DNA of 64,000 nt from Campylobacter lari subsp. concheus (GTDB lineage Bacteria; Campylobacterota; Campylobacteria; Campylobacterales; Campylobacteraceae), in the NCBI RefSeq assembly GCF_008245025.1, contig NZ_CP043426.1:682001-746000 (forward strand), read 5' to 3'. Of this stretch, positions 1 to 10,506 are shown in pieces. How positions within the stretch are numbered: the stretch's first letter is position 1; each line of letters starts with the position of its first letter. A program made the translations under genes and the position numbers. The notes below the pieces were generated by a model. It worked only from the letters and a program-made list of their open reading frames with translations. It ran no database searches and was not told the origin of the DNA.

Positions 1-538
1 TCTTACTGTGGTTTTAACAAGCGGGGTAGCTACTTTAATGATACTGCCACAATATTTTGAAAGCCTATTAGGAGTTAGTAAAACTACTGCTTTGTTATAT
101 CAAAATTTGGCCATAGTTATGATTATATTAGGAAGTTTAGCACAAGGGTATTTAGCTGATTTTTTAGGACATTTTAGAATTTGTTTGATTTTTACTGTGG
201 TTTTTGGAGCTTTTGGCATAAGTTTTAGTTTTTATAATGAGTGGTTTTTATCATTTTATTTACTTGCTTGTTTTGCACAAGGCATTATAGCTTTTGCTCC
301 TATTTTCATGACTCAAATTTTTACTACAGAGTTAAGATCGAGTGGTCTTTCTTTTGCTTATAATGTTTCTTATGCGATTTTAGGTTTTTTAACACCCTTT
401 GTTGTTAATTTTATGTATGAGAAGTATTTTTATATTTATATTATTTTTATAGTGATTGCTAGTTTGTTAAGCATGTTTTTGATAAAAGTATTTTTAAAGC
501 AAAAACCAGCATTAAAAACCATAAATTATAAACTATAA
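1..538 (+). CDS. MFS transporter, C-terminal part (5' end outside window)
   Basis: The reading frame is open from the window edge, so the GTG at position 8 is an internal valine codon and not a start. What remains is about 178 residues of the C-terminal half of a major facilitator superfamily permease. It has around five or six hydrophobic helices, and the typical loop motif G-x-L-A-D-x-x-G (GYLADFLGH) marks the start of the second bundle. It ends in a short basic tail. These are inner-membrane secondary transporters. The substrate cannot be told from this part. A new promoter follows the stop codon, so it probably ends its own transcript. Confidence 0.8.
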   Translation, partial: LTVVLTSGVATLMILPQYFESLLGVSKTTALLYQNLAIVMIILGSLAQGYLADFLGHFRICLIFTVVFGAFGISFSFYNEWFLSFYLLACFAQGIIAFAPIFMTQIFTTELRSSGLSFAYNVSYAILGFLTPFVVNFMYEKYFYIYIIFIVIASLLSMFLIKVFLKQKPALKTINYKL

Positions 539-544
539 CTTTGC

Positions 545-550
545 TATAAT
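545..550 (+). promoter_or_regulatory. Sigma70 -10 box (TATAAT) for the 575-7944 operon
   Basis: An extended -10, TGcTATAAT, lies seven bases after the stop of the MFS gene, 24 bases before the next ATG. There is no clear -35, as is usual for Campylobacter sigma70 promoters. It is the only promoter-like site seen before the six-gene run. Confidence 0.6.
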
Positions 551-574
551 TATATTTTATATTTAGAGGTGTAA

Positions 575-1981
575 ATGAATAAAATTTTATTACTAGCTGA
601 TGGGAATTTTGCTAAAGATTTTTTAAGAAAAATTCATAGCAATAAAACTTTTAAAGAATCTTTGAGTGTTGTTTATTATAATGATGAAAGTGTGGATTTA
701 GATTTAAAAAATGAGCAAATATCTTTTTATAAATTTGATCCTACAAGTTTGGTTAAACTAGAAAATTTATTAAAGGAAGAATTCCATCAAGCTATCATCT
801 ATATGCAAGAGGAAGCAGATATGTTAGCTTGCTATAAAAATTTAAGAAAATTACACCCAAGATTAAACATAGTTATTATGGATTTGTGGAATAGTCAAAT
901 TGATGATAATTTTTGCGAAGTGATTAATGTTTATGATACTTTAAGCACGAGATTAACAGGTTGTTTAGATAACATGCCTTCTATGGCACAATTTATAGGG
1001 CTTGGACAAGGTGAGGTAATGGAGGTAAAAATTCCTGCAGGATCAAGCTTTGCTTATAGACATATAAGCTCTATTAGTCAAAAACGTTTTAAAATTGTAA
1101 TGGTTTATAGAAATAATGAATTTATCCTAGCAAGACCTGGGCTTATTTTAATGCCAAATGATAGTATTTTAATCGTAGGTGATCCTAAAGTTTTACAAAG
1201 TGTTTTTACTAATGTTAAAACAAGTTTAGGACGCTTTCCATCGCCTTTTGGGGATAATATACTTTGTATTATAGATATGAAAAAAATGAGTGAGTTTGCT
1301 ATAGAAAAGCTTATTTTTGCAAGTTTACTTTTACATGTAAGGATTAATAGTAAAAAGCTTTATTTTAAAGTGATTAATCCTACTTTAACTCCTATGTATT
1401 ATAAACTTAAAGCCTTGCATAAAAATAGCACCGAAGTGATATTTGACTATGAAAGTACAAATGTAAAAAATATTAAGTCTTTTGTGGAAAATACTAGCAT
1501 AGGTTTGCTAGTAGTGGAAGATTATCTTTTTGAAAAAGAAAAAAGCTTTCTTTTTACTTTAAAAATTCCTGTGTTAAAAGCAGGCAAAGGGGATTTTGCT
1601 GACTTAAAATCATCGGTGGTTTTAAGCTCAAACTTTGAAGATGTGGAAGGTATTGCTTCTATTATGCTTGATTTAAATAAGCAAATCCAACTAGGACTTG
1701 CTTTATATTATTACGATTTAAAACTAAATAAAGCTGAAATTTTTGAATACCATCAATATTTTGAAAGCCTTTCAAAACTCCATGATGAAAAATTATTTTT
1801 AATAGAAGAAAAAGAACATAACCCTATCAATAAATTTTCTTATAAACAAAATGTATTGCATTTTGTACCATTTAATGAAAAAATTTTAGGAAGTAATTTC
1901 AATAAAATTTTAAAAACAGATTTAAATACGATATATTATAAGATGAGTAAAAATTATCAATTATTTATACCATCGCTGTGA
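575..1981 (+). CDS. TrkA-C (RCK_C) domain protein, COG3400-like
   Basis: This is a 468-residue soluble protein. The N-terminal ~130 residues start with a Rossmann-like strand-turn-helix ([13 protein letters not shown]) resembling a degenerate TrkA-N nucleotide-binding fold. Residues ~148-215 match a TrkA-C/RCK_C regulatory domain, with the typical end [13 protein letters not shown]. The C-terminal ~250 residues have no domain I recognise. RCK_C domains usually bind small ligands and gate ion transport, but no channel subunit is fused or adjacent. An MscS-type channel lies two genes downstream in the same operon. A regulatory role in ion transport is only an inference. Confidence 0.65.
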   Translation: MNKILLLADGNFAKDFLRKIHSNKTFKESLSVVYYNDESVDLDLKNEQISFYKFDPTSLVKLENLLKEEFHQAIIYMQEEADMLACYKNLRKLHPRLNIVIMDLWNSQIDDNFCEVINVYDTLSTRLTGCLDNMPSMAQFIGLGQGEVMEVKIPAGSSFAYRHISSISQKRFKIVMVYRNNEFILARPGLILMPNDSILIVGDPKVLQSVFTNVKTSLGRFPSPFGDNILCIIDMKKMSEFAIEKLIFASLLLHVRINSKKLYFKVINPTLTPMYYKLKALHKNSTEVIFDYESTNVKNIKSFVENTSIGLLVVEDYLFEKEKSFLFTLKIPVLKAGKGDFADLKSSVVLSSNFEDVEGIASIMLDLNKQIQLGLALYYYDLKLNKAEIFEYHQYFESLSKLHDEKLFLIEEKEHNPINKFSYKQNVLHFVPFNEKILGSNFNKILKTDLNTIYYKMSKNYQLFIPSL

Positions 1982-1988
1982 GAAAACA

Positions 1989-3047
1989 ATGCAAGTTAAG
2001 GTAAATTTGAAAAATAATACAAGTTATAATGTCTATATAAATGAGCTAGAAAAGTTAAATTTTGATACTAAAGTGGTGATTTTAACTAATGAATTAGTGG
2101 CAAAGCTACATTTAGATGCGCTTTTGGAAAAAATTCAAGCTAAAGAACTTTTTATCATAAAAATTAAAGATGGTGAAGAGTATAAAAATTTACAAACTAT
2201 AGAATATATCTTAGATCAAATGTGTGCTTATAAGCTAGATAGAAAAAGTCTACTTATAAGTTTTGGTGGCGGGGTTATCTCTGATATGGGTGGTTTTGTA
2301 GCAAGTATATATCAAAGAGGGATAGAATTTATCAATATTCCTACAACTTTACTAGCTTGTGTGGATGCAAGTGTGGGTGGTAAAACTGGAGTGAATAATA
2401 AATTTGGCAAAAACTTAATAGGCACTTTTTATCAGCCAAAAGCGGTGTATTGTGAGAGTAGGTTTTTAAAAACGTTGCCTTTAAGAGAACTATCTGCGGG
2501 TATGGCTGAATTTATCAAAATGGCTGTGGTTTTTGATGAAGCAATTTTATCTTTTTTAGAAAATTTGAACGAGGATAAATTTTTAAATGCTAAATTAGAT
2601 GATATTACTTTGGCTCAAATCATCCGAAAAAGTATAGAGCTTAAAGCTAGTGTGGTTTCACAAGATGAAAAAGAAAGCGGTTTAAGAATGCTTTTAAACT
2701 ATGGACATACTTTTGCTCATGTTATAGAAAATCAAACAGAGTATAAAAAATACTTACACGGTGAAGCTGTGGCTATAGGTATGAATATGGCAAATGTTTT
2801 AGCTTTAAATTTAGGATTATTGAGTGAGCAAGAATGCCAAAGAATACAAAATTTACTTGTGAAATTTAAATTACCTATATCTTATAAAATTTCAAATACA
2901 CAAGAGTTTTACAATGCTTTTTTCTTGGATAAAAAGACACATTTTCAAAAGATTAATTTTATTTTAGCTTGTGGTTTGGGAAAAGCTTGTATAAAAAATG
3001 ATATAAGCAAAGAAGATATTTTACGCACTTTAGAGGTGTTTGCATGA
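1989..3047 (+). CDS. aroB: 3-dehydroquinate synthase
   Basis: It converts DAHP to 3-dehydroquinate, the second step of the shikimate pathway, in the cytoplasm. The 352-residue length is normal. The NAD-binding glycine run [12 protein letters not shown] is at residues ~91-102 and the active-site stretch [12 protein letters not shown] at ~125-136. The zinc ligands appear as E174 (GMAEFIK), H240 (YGHTFAH) and H257 (LHGEA). It lies seven bases after the RCK protein and overlaps the next gene by four bases (ATGA), so it is co-transcribed. Confidence 0.97.
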   Translation: MQVKVNLKNNTSYNVYINELEKLNFDTKVVILTNELVAKLHLDALLEKIQAKELFIIKIKDGEEYKNLQTIEYILDQMCAYKLDRKSLLISFGGGVISDMGGFVASIYQRGIEFINIPTTLLACVDASVGGKTGVNNKFGKNLIGTFYQPKAVYCESRFLKTLPLRELSAGMAEFIKMAVVFDEAILSFLENLNEDKFLNAKLDDITLAQIIRKSIELKASVVSQDEKESGLRMLLNYGHTFAHVIENQTEYKKYLHGEAVAIGMNMANVLALNLGLLSEQECQRIQNLLVKFKLPISYKISNTQEFYNAFFLDKKTHFQKINFILACGLGKACIKNDISKEDILRTLEVFA

Positions 3048-4573
3048 AAAAGATTTTTTTACTTTTATTTTTACCTTTTTTGATGCTTTTAGCACAAGAT
3101 AATATAGAGCATTTAGAGCAAAAATTAAATGAACTGCATAATAATTTAACATATAATACTTGGGTAATTAAATATAATAATTTTAATATTTACAGAAAAA
3201 CTCAAGATGAGATTTTGGCTTTAGAAAAAGAAAGTTTAAAGGCTAATGAGCGTAATAAAAGCATTATAGAAAGGCAAATTTTAATCTTAAAAGAAAGACT
3301 AGAACTTTTAAGTGAGTATAAAAGTGCAAATTTTTCCAAGATGGTTTTAGCTCCTGAAGAAGTTGATAAAATAGATAAATTAACTAATCCTTTAGCCATC
3401 ATTTCAGCATACTCACATATAAAAAAACTAAGACGTGATAAAGAAGAATATGTTAATCTTTTAAATAGTTTTAAGCAGACTTTAGATGAGCTTATAAAAG
3501 AAAATGTTTTAGTGGCTGAAATAGCTAAATTAGTCCCTAGTAAAGAACATGATGAGTATTTAAAAATATCCAATCAAATGGTAAGAGATTTTTCACAAAC
3601 CTTGCGTTTTGGGGAAATTTCTTATTCTGTATATGAAAAAAAAATCCAAGAAGAAATTGAAAAAACAACAGCTTCTATTAAAATTCAAGGCGTAAGAGCT
3701 TTTAATATTGTTTTAGCTATTATTATCGTTGTAGCTATAGCATTTTTACTCAAATTTATAGCTAGAAAATACATAGGCGATAATGATCGCTTTTATACAG
3801 CAAATAAAATCATTAATTTTATTAATATCAATGTGATTATTTTGATTTTACTTTTTGGGTATATTGAAAATATTAGTTACTTAGTAACTGTGCTTGGTTT
3901 TGCTTCTGCTGGTTTGGCTATTGCTATGAAAGATATGTTTATGTCTATGCTTGGTTGGTGTGTGATAGTTTTTGGTGGAAGTTTTAGAGTAGGTGATAGA
4001 GTTAGAGTTTTTCAAAACAATACGCATTATATTGGTGATATAATTGATATTTCGTTTTTAAGAATAACCTTATATGAAGATATTTCTTTGCTAACTTACA
4101 CAGATAATCGAAGAAGTGGTAGGATAATTTTTATACCAAATAATTTTATATTTACCAATCTTATATCAAATTATACCCATCATGGTATGAAAACAGTTTG
4201 GGATGGACTTGATATTACTTTGACTTTTGATTCAAATCATCAAAAAGCCTTAGAAATAGTGGAAGAAATTGTTATAAAAGCTTCTAAAGGTTATACAAAA
4301 ATTGCAAAAGAATCTATGAGTAAATTAAGAAATGAATACAGTATTAGAAATCCTAAAGTAGAGCCTAGGTTTTTTACATTTTTAGAAGGTTATGGCATGA
4401 GAATTTCTGCTTGGTATATGACAAATTCTTATGCGGCTTTGATTTTAAGAAGTAATATAAGCAAAGAAATCATTAATGAATTTAGTAAACATGATGATAT
4501 AAAAATAGCTTATCCATCACAAAATTTATATATGGCAAAACATGAATTTATAGAAAATAAGGAAGATATTTGA
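3044..4573 (+). CDS. MscS-family mechanosensitive channel
   Basis: This 509-residue inner-membrane protein begins with a likely signal peptide (residues 1-17, ending LLAQ). A long helical, probably periplasmic region with coiled-coil character fills residues 20-215. Membrane helices follow at ~221-240, ~258-275 and ~282-312. The last helix and the start of the beta domain carry the MscS signature ([16 protein letters not shown], then GDRVRV). It is larger than minimal MscS, as in MscK-like proteins with N-terminal extensions. Channels of this family release solutes during osmotic downshock. The start overlaps aroB by four bases. Confidence 0.9.
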   Translation: MKKIFLLLFLPFLMLLAQDNIEHLEQKLNELHNNLTYNTWVIKYNNFNIYRKTQDEILALEKESLKANERNKSIIERQILILKERLELLSEYKSANFSKMVLAPEEVDKIDKLTNPLAIISAYSHIKKLRRDKEEYVNLLNSFKQTLDELIKENVLVAEIAKLVPSKEHDEYLKISNQMVRDFSQTLRFGEISYSVYEKKIQEEIEKTTASIKIQGVRAFNIVLAIIIVVAIAFLLKFIARKYIGDNDRFYTANKIINFININVIILILLFGYIENISYLVTVLGFASAGLAIAMKDMFMSMLGWCVIVFGGSFRVGDRVRVFQNNTHYIGDIIDISFLRITLYEDISLLTYTDNRRSGRIIFIPNNFIFTNLISNYTHHGMKTVWDGLDITLTFDSNHQKALEIVEEIVIKASKGYTKIAKESMSKLRNEYSIRNPKVEPRFFTFLEGYGMRISAWYMTNSYAALILRSNISKEIINEFSKHDDIKIAYPSQNLYMAKHEFIENKEDI

Positions 4574-5826
4574 AAAAAAAAGTATATTTTAAAACTTTTG
4601 GTTGTAGAACTAATATTTATGATACGCAATTATTAAAAACTTATATTAAAGATCATATTGTTACACAAAATGAGCAAGAAGCTGATGTGATAGTGATAAA
4701 TTCTTGTACCGTTACAAATGGTGCTGATAGCGGGCTTAGAAGCTATATTAATGGTGTAAAGAAAAATGGAGTTAAGGTTATACTTACAGGCTGTGGTGCT
4801 GTGAGTAAGGGAAAGGATTTTTTTGATAAAAAAGAAATTTTTGGAGTTTTAGGGGCTTCTAATAAAGATAAAATCAATGAGTTAATCTCGCAAGATAAAG
4901 CCTTTTATGAGCTTGGAAATTTACACTTTATTGATACAAAAATCGTAAGTAATTATGAAAATCACACTAAAGCTTTTGTAAAAATTCAAGAAGGATGTGA
5001 CTTTGCTTGTAGCTATTGTATAATCCCAAGTGTTAGGGGTAAATCAAGAAGTATGCCAAGTGAGGAAATAATAAAACAAATCAAACTTCTTGCACAAAAT
5101 GGTTATAGTGAAGTAGTTTTAACAGGTACTAATATAGGAAGTTATGGTTCAAAAGATAAAAATACGCTTGGAAAATTATTACAAGAAATAGGCAAGGTTA
5201 ATGGTATAAAAAGAGTAAGACTTGGGAGTTTGGAGCCTGCTCAAATTGATGAGAGTTTTAAAGAAATTTTAAATGAGCCTTGGCTTGAAAAGCATTTGCA
5301 TATTGCCCTGCAACACACCCATGAGAAAATGCTACGCATTATGCGCAGAAGATCGCATACGCAAAATGATTTAGCGCTGTTTAATGAGTTAAGCCAAAAA
5401 GGTTTTGCTTTGGGAACAGACTTTATTGTAGCACACCCTGGAGAAAGTGAATTAATATGGCAAGAGGCTTTAGAAAATTTTAAGCAATTTAAACTTACGC
5501 ATATTCATGCTTTTATTTTCTCACCACGTGATGGAACGCATTCTGCTTCTATGAGTGAGCGAATTAATGGTGAAATAGCTAAAGAAAGATTAAATATTTT
5601 AAAAGATATAGTTGTACAAAATAATTATGAGTTTAGAAAAAATCAAAAAAATACTTTAGAAATTTTAGTTGAGAGTAAAAAAGATGGTTTTTATGAAGGT
5701 TATGATCAATTTTTTAATAAAATCAAAATTACAAGCAAAGAAGATATCGCTAAACAATGGATAAGTATTGAAAAATATGAATGCAAAGAAGATTGTAACT
5801 ATGTAAGGCTAGAGGATGAAAAATAA
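4570..5826 (+). CDS. mtaB: MtaB-like tRNA (t6A37) methylthiotransferase, radical SAM
   Basis: The product is predicted to convert t6A to ms2t6A at position 37 of tRNAs reading ANN codons. The N-terminal UPF0004 domain has its three cluster cysteines at residues 12, 46 and 75. The radical SAM motif CX3CX2C is at C143, C147 and C150 (CDFACSYC). A TRAM-like tail follows. The context IQEGCDFACSYCIIP and the 418-residue length fit the MtaB branch better than MiaB. The start is TTG, overlapping the stop of the channel gene, with no better ATG nearby. MiaB-type activity cannot be wholly excluded. Confidence 0.88.
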   Translation: MKKKVYFKTFGCRTNIYDTQLLKTYIKDHIVTQNEQEADVIVINSCTVTNGADSGLRSYINGVKKNGVKVILTGCGAVSKGKDFFDKKEIFGVLGASNKDKINELISQDKAFYELGNLHFIDTKIVSNYENHTKAFVKIQEGCDFACSYCIIPSVRGKSRSMPSEEIIKQIKLLAQNGYSEVVLTGTNIGSYGSKDKNTLGKLLQEIGKVNGIKRVRLGSLEPAQIDESFKEILNEPWLEKHLHIALQHTHEKMLRIMRRRSHTQNDLALFNELSQKGFALGTDFIVAHPGESELIWQEALENFKQFKLTHIHAFIFSPRDGTHSASMSERINGEIAKERLNILKDIVVQNNYEFRKNQKNTLEILVESKKDGFYEGYDQFFNKIKITSKEDIAKQWISIEKYECKEDCNYVRLEDEK

Positions 5827-7414
5827 AAAGATTATCTTAGCTTCATTTTTATTGCTTTGTGTTTTTGTAATAGTTGCGTTTATAAAAAATCAACCTGATT
5901 ATATTAGTAAAGCCGCTTATGAAGAGCTTTTAGAGCAAAATTTAATCCAAAAAGCCATAGTAGAAAATAATGAAATATTATTAAAAAGTAAAGAAGGAAA
6001 TTTTTTAATTGCCAAAGATGTAGTAGATCTAAATACTTTGTGGCAAAAAATTCCTTTAGAATATGCTAAAGATTACAATTTAAGTGAGTTTTTTTTGATT
6101 CTTATTTTGCTTGCTTTTCTTGTAAGTTTTTTACTCTTTCTTAATAAAAAAAATAAAGATAGACAAAATTTACTTTCTTTAGAAAAAAATATTTTAGAAA
6201 AAAATGAACAAAATAACACTATACAAGATGTGGTAAGTGAAGTTAAATTTAAAGATGTAGCAGGGGTTGATGAGGCTAAGGTAGAGCTTTTAGAAATTGT
6301 TGATTTTTTAAAAAATCCTCAAAAATATAAAGATTTTGGCGTGAAAATGCCAAAAGGGGTTTTACTAGTAGGGCCTCCTGGAGTGGGTAAAACTTTGATA
6401 GCAAAAGCAGTAGCAGGTGAGGCTGGGGTACCATTTTTTTATCAAAGTGGAGCTAGTTTTGTAGAAATTTATGTAGGTATGGGTGCAAAAAGAGTTAGAG
6501 AGCTTTTTTTAAAAGCTAAATCAAAAGCTCCAAGTATCATTTTTATAGATGAAATTGACGCGGTTGGTAAAAGTAGGGGAGATTTTTCTAATGTAGAAAG
6601 AGATAGTACTCTAAATCAGCTTTTAACTCAAATGGATGGATTTGAAGATAATAGCGGTGTTATAGTGATGGCTGCTACAAATAAAATCGATCTTATGGAT
6701 AATGCGCTGTTAAGATCAGGGCGTTTTGATAGAAGAATTTTTATATCTCTGCCTGATTTTAAAGATAGAATGCATATTTTACAAAATTATATGAAAGAAA
6801 AAAAATCTAGTGTAGATTTAGAAAAAATTGCAAAAGCTAGTGTGGGTTTTAGCGGAGCAGCTTTAGAGACTCTAGTTAATGAAGCGGCCATTAATGCTAT
6901 AAGAAGAAAATCAGATTTAATAGAAGAAAATGATTTTTTTGCAGTGCTTAATAAGGTTTTAATGGGTAAAAAAAAGATTTTCTCTCTAAGTGATAAGGAA
7001 AGAAAAATTCAAGCCACATACCAAGCAGCTAAAGCTTTGTGTGCTTTTTATTTTGATGTTAAATTTGAAAAAATTACTTTGATAGAAGATAGATTTAAAG
7101 AGTATGAAAATACCATCAAGTCAAAATCAGAATTGCTAAACAAAATAAAAGTTTTTCTAGCAGGCTCAGTTGCCATGGAGCTTATTTTTAATGAAAGCTA
7201 TACCAATGCACAAAGTGATCTTTTGAAGGTTAAAGAATTGCTTACTTTCATGGAAACTTTTGCTATGGCAAATGAGGGTTTATTGCAAGAGCAAAAGCAA
7301 GAAGTGAAAGAATTTTTAGAATTAATGAAAGAAAAAGTAGTGAGCTTAGCTAACATTCTTTTAGAAAATGAAAAAATAGAAAAACAAGATGTAGAAAAAA
7401 TCATAATGGAGTAA
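5816..7414 (+). CDS. FtsH-like membrane AAA ATPase lacking the protease zinc motif
   Basis: The layout is that of FtsH: a membrane helix at residues ~5-24, a periplasmic domain, a second helix at ~91-110 and a cytosolic AAA domain. Walker A is GPPGVGKT (186-193) and Walker B IIFIDE (241-246). The second region of homology has arginines R303 and R306 (SGRFDRR). In FtsH a zinc-binding HEAGH follows the AAA domain; here the aligned position, after SDKERKIQA, reads YQAAK (402-406). Both histidines and the catalytic glutamate are gone. A later aspartate (NAQSDLL) is kept. It is probably an ATP-driven unfoldase or FtsH partner, not a protease. At 532 residues it is somewhat shorter than FtsH. It overlaps mtaB by 11 bases. 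Confidence 0.9.
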   Translation: MKNKKIILASFLLLCVFVIVAFIKNQPDYISKAAYEELLEQNLIQKAIVENNEILLKSKEGNFLIAKDVVDLNTLWQKIPLEYAKDYNLSEFFLILILLAFLVSFLLFLNKKNKDRQNLLSLEKNILEKNEQNNTIQDVVSEVKFKDVAGVDEAKVELLEIVDFLKNPQKYKDFGVKMPKGVLLVGPPGVGKTLIAKAVAGEAGVPFFYQSGASFVEIYVGMGAKRVRELFLKAKSKAPSIIFIDEIDAVGKSRGDFSNVERDSTLNQLLTQMDGFEDNSGVIVMAATNKIDLMDNALLRSGRFDRRIFISLPDFKDRMHILQNYMKEKKSSVDLEKIAKASVGFSGAALETLVNEAAINAIRRKSDLIEENDFFAVLNKVLMGKKKIFSLSDKERKIQATYQAAKALCAFYFDVKFEKITLIEDRFKEYENTIKSKSELLNKIKVFLAGSVAMELIFNESYTNAQSDLLKVKELLTFMETFAMANEGLLQEQKQEVKEFLELMKEKVVSLANILLENEKIEKQDVEKIIME

Positions 7415-7416
7415 AA

Positions 7417-7944
7417 ATGGTAAAAATAGGAATTTTAGTACTTTCAGATAGAGCAAGTAGTGGAGTTTATGAAGATAAATCTGGAATAGAGATAGAAAAA
7501 ATTTTAGATTCTTATATAAAAAATGAAAAAAGTTTTTATTATGAACTAATTCCTGATGAATATGATTTAATTATAGAAAAATTAGCTTATTTGGCTGATG
7601 AAGTAAAATGTGATTTGATTTTTACTACAGGGGGTACAGGGCCTGCTTTGCGTGATGTGACACCAGAAGCAACACAAGCAGTGTGCGATAAAATGCTTCC
7701 GGGTTTTGGAGAGTTAATGCGTGCAAAAAGCTTAGAGTATGTACCAACAGCTATACTTTCAAGACAAAGCGCAGGCATAAAAGGAAAATCATTGATTATC
7801 AATTTACCGGGTAATCCAAAAGCTATAAGAGAATGCATTGAGCCTATATTTCCTGCTATTCCTTATTGTGTGGATTTAATAGGTGGAGCTTATATTGAAA
7901 ATAATGAAGAAGTAATTTCTGTATTTAGACCAAAGAAAAAGTAA
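7417..7944 (+). CDS. mog: Molybdopterin adenylyltransferase
   Basis: The enzyme adenylylates molybdopterin before molybdate insertion by MoeA. The MoCF-biosynthesis domain fills the 175 residues. It shows the motif TTGGTGPALRDVTPEAT near residues 69-85, and LPGNPKA near 129-135 in the C-terminal part. The ATG lies two bases after the ATPase stop, so it is the last gene of the operon. Its partner moeA is at 41542-42702 and mobB at 26970-27449. Confidence 0.93.
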   Translation: MVKIGILVLSDRASSGVYEDKSGIEIEKILDSYIKNEKSFYYELIPDEYDLIIEKLAYLADEVKCDLIFTTGGTGPALRDVTPEATQAVCDKMLPGFGELMRAKSLEYVPTAILSRQSAGIKGKSLIINLPGNPKAIRECIEPIFPAIPYCVDLIGGAYIENNEEVISVFRPKKK

Positions 7945-7960
7945 GTCCAGTTAGACTTAC
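7941..7960. terminator. Bidirectional hairpin between mog and the rhodanese gene
   Basis: A perfect 7-bp stem, GTAAGTC / GACTTAC, closes a 6-base loop. Five A precede it and a short T-rich run follows. It contains the stop codons of both convergent genes, so it probably ends transcription from each side. Confidence 0.65.
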
Positions 7961-8331
7961 TTTGAGGTTTCATATCCTTGTGATAAAAGTGCGTTCATAC
8001 CACCTTTTAAATTAGTAACTTCTATGCCATTTTGATCTAGCAAAGCAGAAGCTTTAGCGCTTCTTGAACCGCTTCTACAAACTATAGCGATAGGTTTGTT
8101 ACTTGAAATCTTTTTAATTTCCTCAACGAAATTTTTATTTACACTACCATCTTCATTATAAAAGCTAATTTTAATGGCATTTTTTATAGTACCAGTTTGT
8201 GCCCATTCGCTAGGTTTTCTAACATCAATTACTTGATAATTTTCCAAAATATCCGCATTAATATCGATATTTTTAACTTCTGCTAAAACAAAACTAACAC
8301 AAAGTGCTAAAGATAAAAATATTTTTTTCAT
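7957..8331 (-). CDS. Exported rhodanese-like protein
   Basis: This 124-residue single-domain rhodanese begins with a signal peptide (residues 1-17, MKKIFLSLALCVSFVLA), so it should be periplasmic. The active-site loop is CRSGSRSAK with the cysteine near residue 86. The N-terminal signature is VIDVRKPSEW. Such proteins can carry sulfur as a cysteine persulfide, but the substrate is unknown. Its C-terminal part ([12 protein letters not shown]) closely matches the neighbouring rhodanese, so the pair looks like a tandem duplication in which one copy gained an export signal. It is the last gene of the ten-gene minus-strand run. Confidence 0.88.
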   Translation of the reverse strand: MKKIFLSLALCVSFVLAEVKNIDINADILENYQVIDVRKPSEWAQTGTIKNAIKISFYNEDGSVNKNFVEEIKKISSNKPIAIVCRSGSRSAKASALLDQNGIEVTNLKGGMNALLSQGYETSK

Positions 8332-8333
8332 AA

Positions 8334-8669
8334 TTAACCTTCCTTTTTTATAGCTTCATAACCTTGTGATAAAAGCGCTACCATGCCACCATCTAGATTA
8401 GTACATTCTATACCTAGAGCATCTTCTATCATCATAGCAGTGTGTTTGCTTCTTGAGCCTGTAGCACATACAAAGGCTATGTTTTTATTTTGATAATCTA
8501 CTTTTTCTTTAAACTCTTGGATGAAATTTTCATTCATAAAGCCATTATCATCGCAAAGTGCGATGAGTGTAGCTTCTTTTATAACCCCGCTTTTCCATTC
8601 GCCAGGAGTTCTTACATCTATAATACAAAATTCGTGCAAAATATCTTTAGAAATAGCTATATTTTTCAT
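8334..8669 (-). CDS. Cytoplasmic rhodanese-like protein
   Basis: It is a 111-residue rhodanese domain without signal peptide. The substrate-loop cysteine is kept ([10 protein letters not shown]) and the entry motif is [10 protein letters not shown]. The ending [16 protein letters not shown] is nearly the same as in the exported paralogue downstream. The start overlaps the stop of htpG by four bases (ATGA), so it is translated from the htpG transcript. A sulfur-transfer role is the family expectation; nothing here fixes the partner. Confidence 0.88.
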   Translation of the reverse strand: MKNIAISKDILHEFCIIDVRTPGEWKSGVIKEATLIALCDDNGFMNENFIQEFKEKVDYQNKNIAFVCATGSRSKHTAMMIEDALGIECTNLDGGMVALLSQGYEAIKKEG

Positions 8670-10495
8670 TTTTCTAAAGCCTTAGAAACGATTTTACTTA
8701 AGGCATTGTTAAATTCGCTAGGGTTATCTATACCCATACCTTCACTAAGTTTAGCCATATTTAAAAGAATATGTGCCATTTCATTAGCTAAGGTATCATT
8801 TTCTTTTAAGGCTTTTAAAATTTCATGATTAGGATTGATTTCAAGTATAGGTTTAACTTGCTGTTCTTGCCCCATTTGTTTAAGAATTTGTTGCATAGCA
8901 AAATCAGGTTTATTTTGATCATAAACAATACAGCTTGGACTATTTGAAAGTCTTTGGCTAAGTTTTACCTCTTCAACTTCATCTTTTAAAACTTCTTTTA
9001 TTTTGATGAGTAAGCTTGCAAATTCAGCCTTTTGTTCTTCGCTAGTTTCTTCACTAGATAGATGATTGATAGCACTAAATTTTAAGCCTTCAAATTCATT
9101 CATCATAGGCATAACTATGGTGTCAATTTCCTCATCAAGCAATAAAACATTGATATTTTTTTGTTTATAACTTTCAAGAAGCGGAGAATTTCTTAAAAGT
9201 TTTTCATTTTTTCCACTAATATAAAAAATTTCATTTTGACCTTCAGTTAAGTTTTGTTTATACTCTTCAAGATCAATTAATTCTTCTTTATTTGAGTTTT
9301 TAAAGTATAAAAGTTTAGCTATAGCGTCTTTATTTTCACCAAAACCATATAAACCTTCTTTTAAAACTTTTCCAAAATTGTCATGAAATTTAAGATAATT
9401 TTCTTTATCTTTTTCTTTGAATTTTTTAAGTTCTGCTAAGATTTTTTTAACACTTGCTTCTTGAACGCTTTTTAAAATTTTATTTTCTTGTAAGATTTCA
9501 CGACTTACATTAAGCGGTAAATCTTCTACATCAATAATTCCGCGTACAAATCTTAAATAAGTTGGTAATAATTCTTTATCATCATCGCTTATAAAAACTC
9601 TTTTTACATAAAGTTTTAAACCACTTTTATAATCTACTCTGTATAAATCAAATGGAGCTTGTGCAGGTATAAAGAATAAAGAATTATATTCTATAGAACC
9701 TTCAGCTTTTGTGTGAATATAAAGCATAGGTTTGTTTGAGTCATGAAAGTTTTGTTCGTAAAATCTTTCATAATCTTCAGCTTTTAAACTTGCTTTATTT
9801 TGTCTCCATAAAGCACTTGCTGTGTTAATTTGAGTATTTTTTAATTCTTTTTTAGGTTCTTTTTCACCTTCTTCTAACGGCAAATACTCTTCTTTTTCCA
9901 TAAAAATAGGAAATTGTATGTGATTTGAGTATTTTTCTACTATACTTTCAATGCGGTATGAGTTTAAAAATTCTTCATCTTTTAAATGCAAGGTTATGCA
10001 AGTGCCTTGCTCATCTTTATTTGCATCTTCTATTTCATAACCACTAGCATCAGAAGTCCAAAGATAAGCTTTATCATCTAATACTTTTTTGCTTAAAACT
10101 TCTATTTTAGAAGCTACCATAAAAGCAGAGTAAAAGCCTACGCCAAATTGTCCTATAAGTTGTGAGTCTTTTTTAGCATCACCGCTTAAGTTTTCTAAAA
10201 AACTTTTTGTACCACTTTTAGCAATGGTTCCAAGGTGATTGATCAAATCTTCTTTATTCATACCTATACCATTATCGCTTATGGTTAGGGTTTTTGTTTC
10301 TTGATTGAAGTTGATTTGAATTTTTGGTTCAAATTTTAGATTTTTATAAGCATCATCACTCACGCTTAAATAACTAAGTTTATCAAGTGCGTCGCTTGCA
10401 TTAGAAATAAGCTCTCTTAAAAAAATTTCTTTGTTTGAATACAAAGAATGAATCATAAGTTGTAAAAGTTGATTAACTTCAGTTTGAAATTGCAT
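8666..10495 (-). CDS. htpG: Hsp90-family chaperone HtpG
   Basis: HtpG is the ATP-dependent cytosolic Hsp90 of bacteria. The GHKL ATPase motifs are clear in the first ~130 residues: [19 protein letters not shown] and [11 protein letters not shown]. Middle and dimerisation domains follow, giving 609 residues, slightly shorter than in E. coli. It sits 11 bases after crcB inside a long operon. I see no HspR- or CIRCE-like operator directly upstream, in contrast to clpB at 15869. Confidence 0.98.
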   Translation of the reverse strand: MQFQTEVNQLLQLMIHSLYSNKEIFLRELISNASDALDKLSYLSVSDDAYKNLKFEPKIQINFNQETKTLTISDNGIGMNKEDLINHLGTIAKSGTKSFLENLSGDAKKDSQLIGQFGVGFYSAFMVASKIEVLSKKVLDDKAYLWTSDASGYEIEDANKDEQGTCITLHLKDEEFLNSYRIESIVEKYSNHIQFPIFMEKEEYLPLEEGEKEPKKELKNTQINTASALWRQNKASLKAEDYERFYEQNFHDSNKPMLYIHTKAEGSIEYNSLFFIPAQAPFDLYRVDYKSGLKLYVKRVFISDDDKELLPTYLRFVRGIIDVEDLPLNVSREILQENKILKSVQEASVKKILAELKKFKEKDKENYLKFHDNFGKVLKEGLYGFGENKDAIAKLLYFKNSNKEELIDLEEYKQNLTEGQNEIFYISGKNEKLLRNSPLLESYKQKNINVLLLDEEIDTIVMPMMNEFEGLKFSAINHLSSEETSEEQKAEFASLLIKIKEVLKDEVEEVKLSQRLSNSPSCIVYDQNKPDFAMQQILKQMGQEQQVKPILEINPNHEILKALKENDTLANEMAHILLNMAKLSEGMGIDNPSEFNNALSKIVSKALEK

Positions 10496-10506
10496 TTATA
10501 TCTCCT

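Noticed and set aside
10496..10506. Possible own promoter or heat-shock operator for htpG
   Set aside because: The gap to crcB is 11 bases and holds only a ribosome site; no HAIR or CIRCE repeat is seen upstream.
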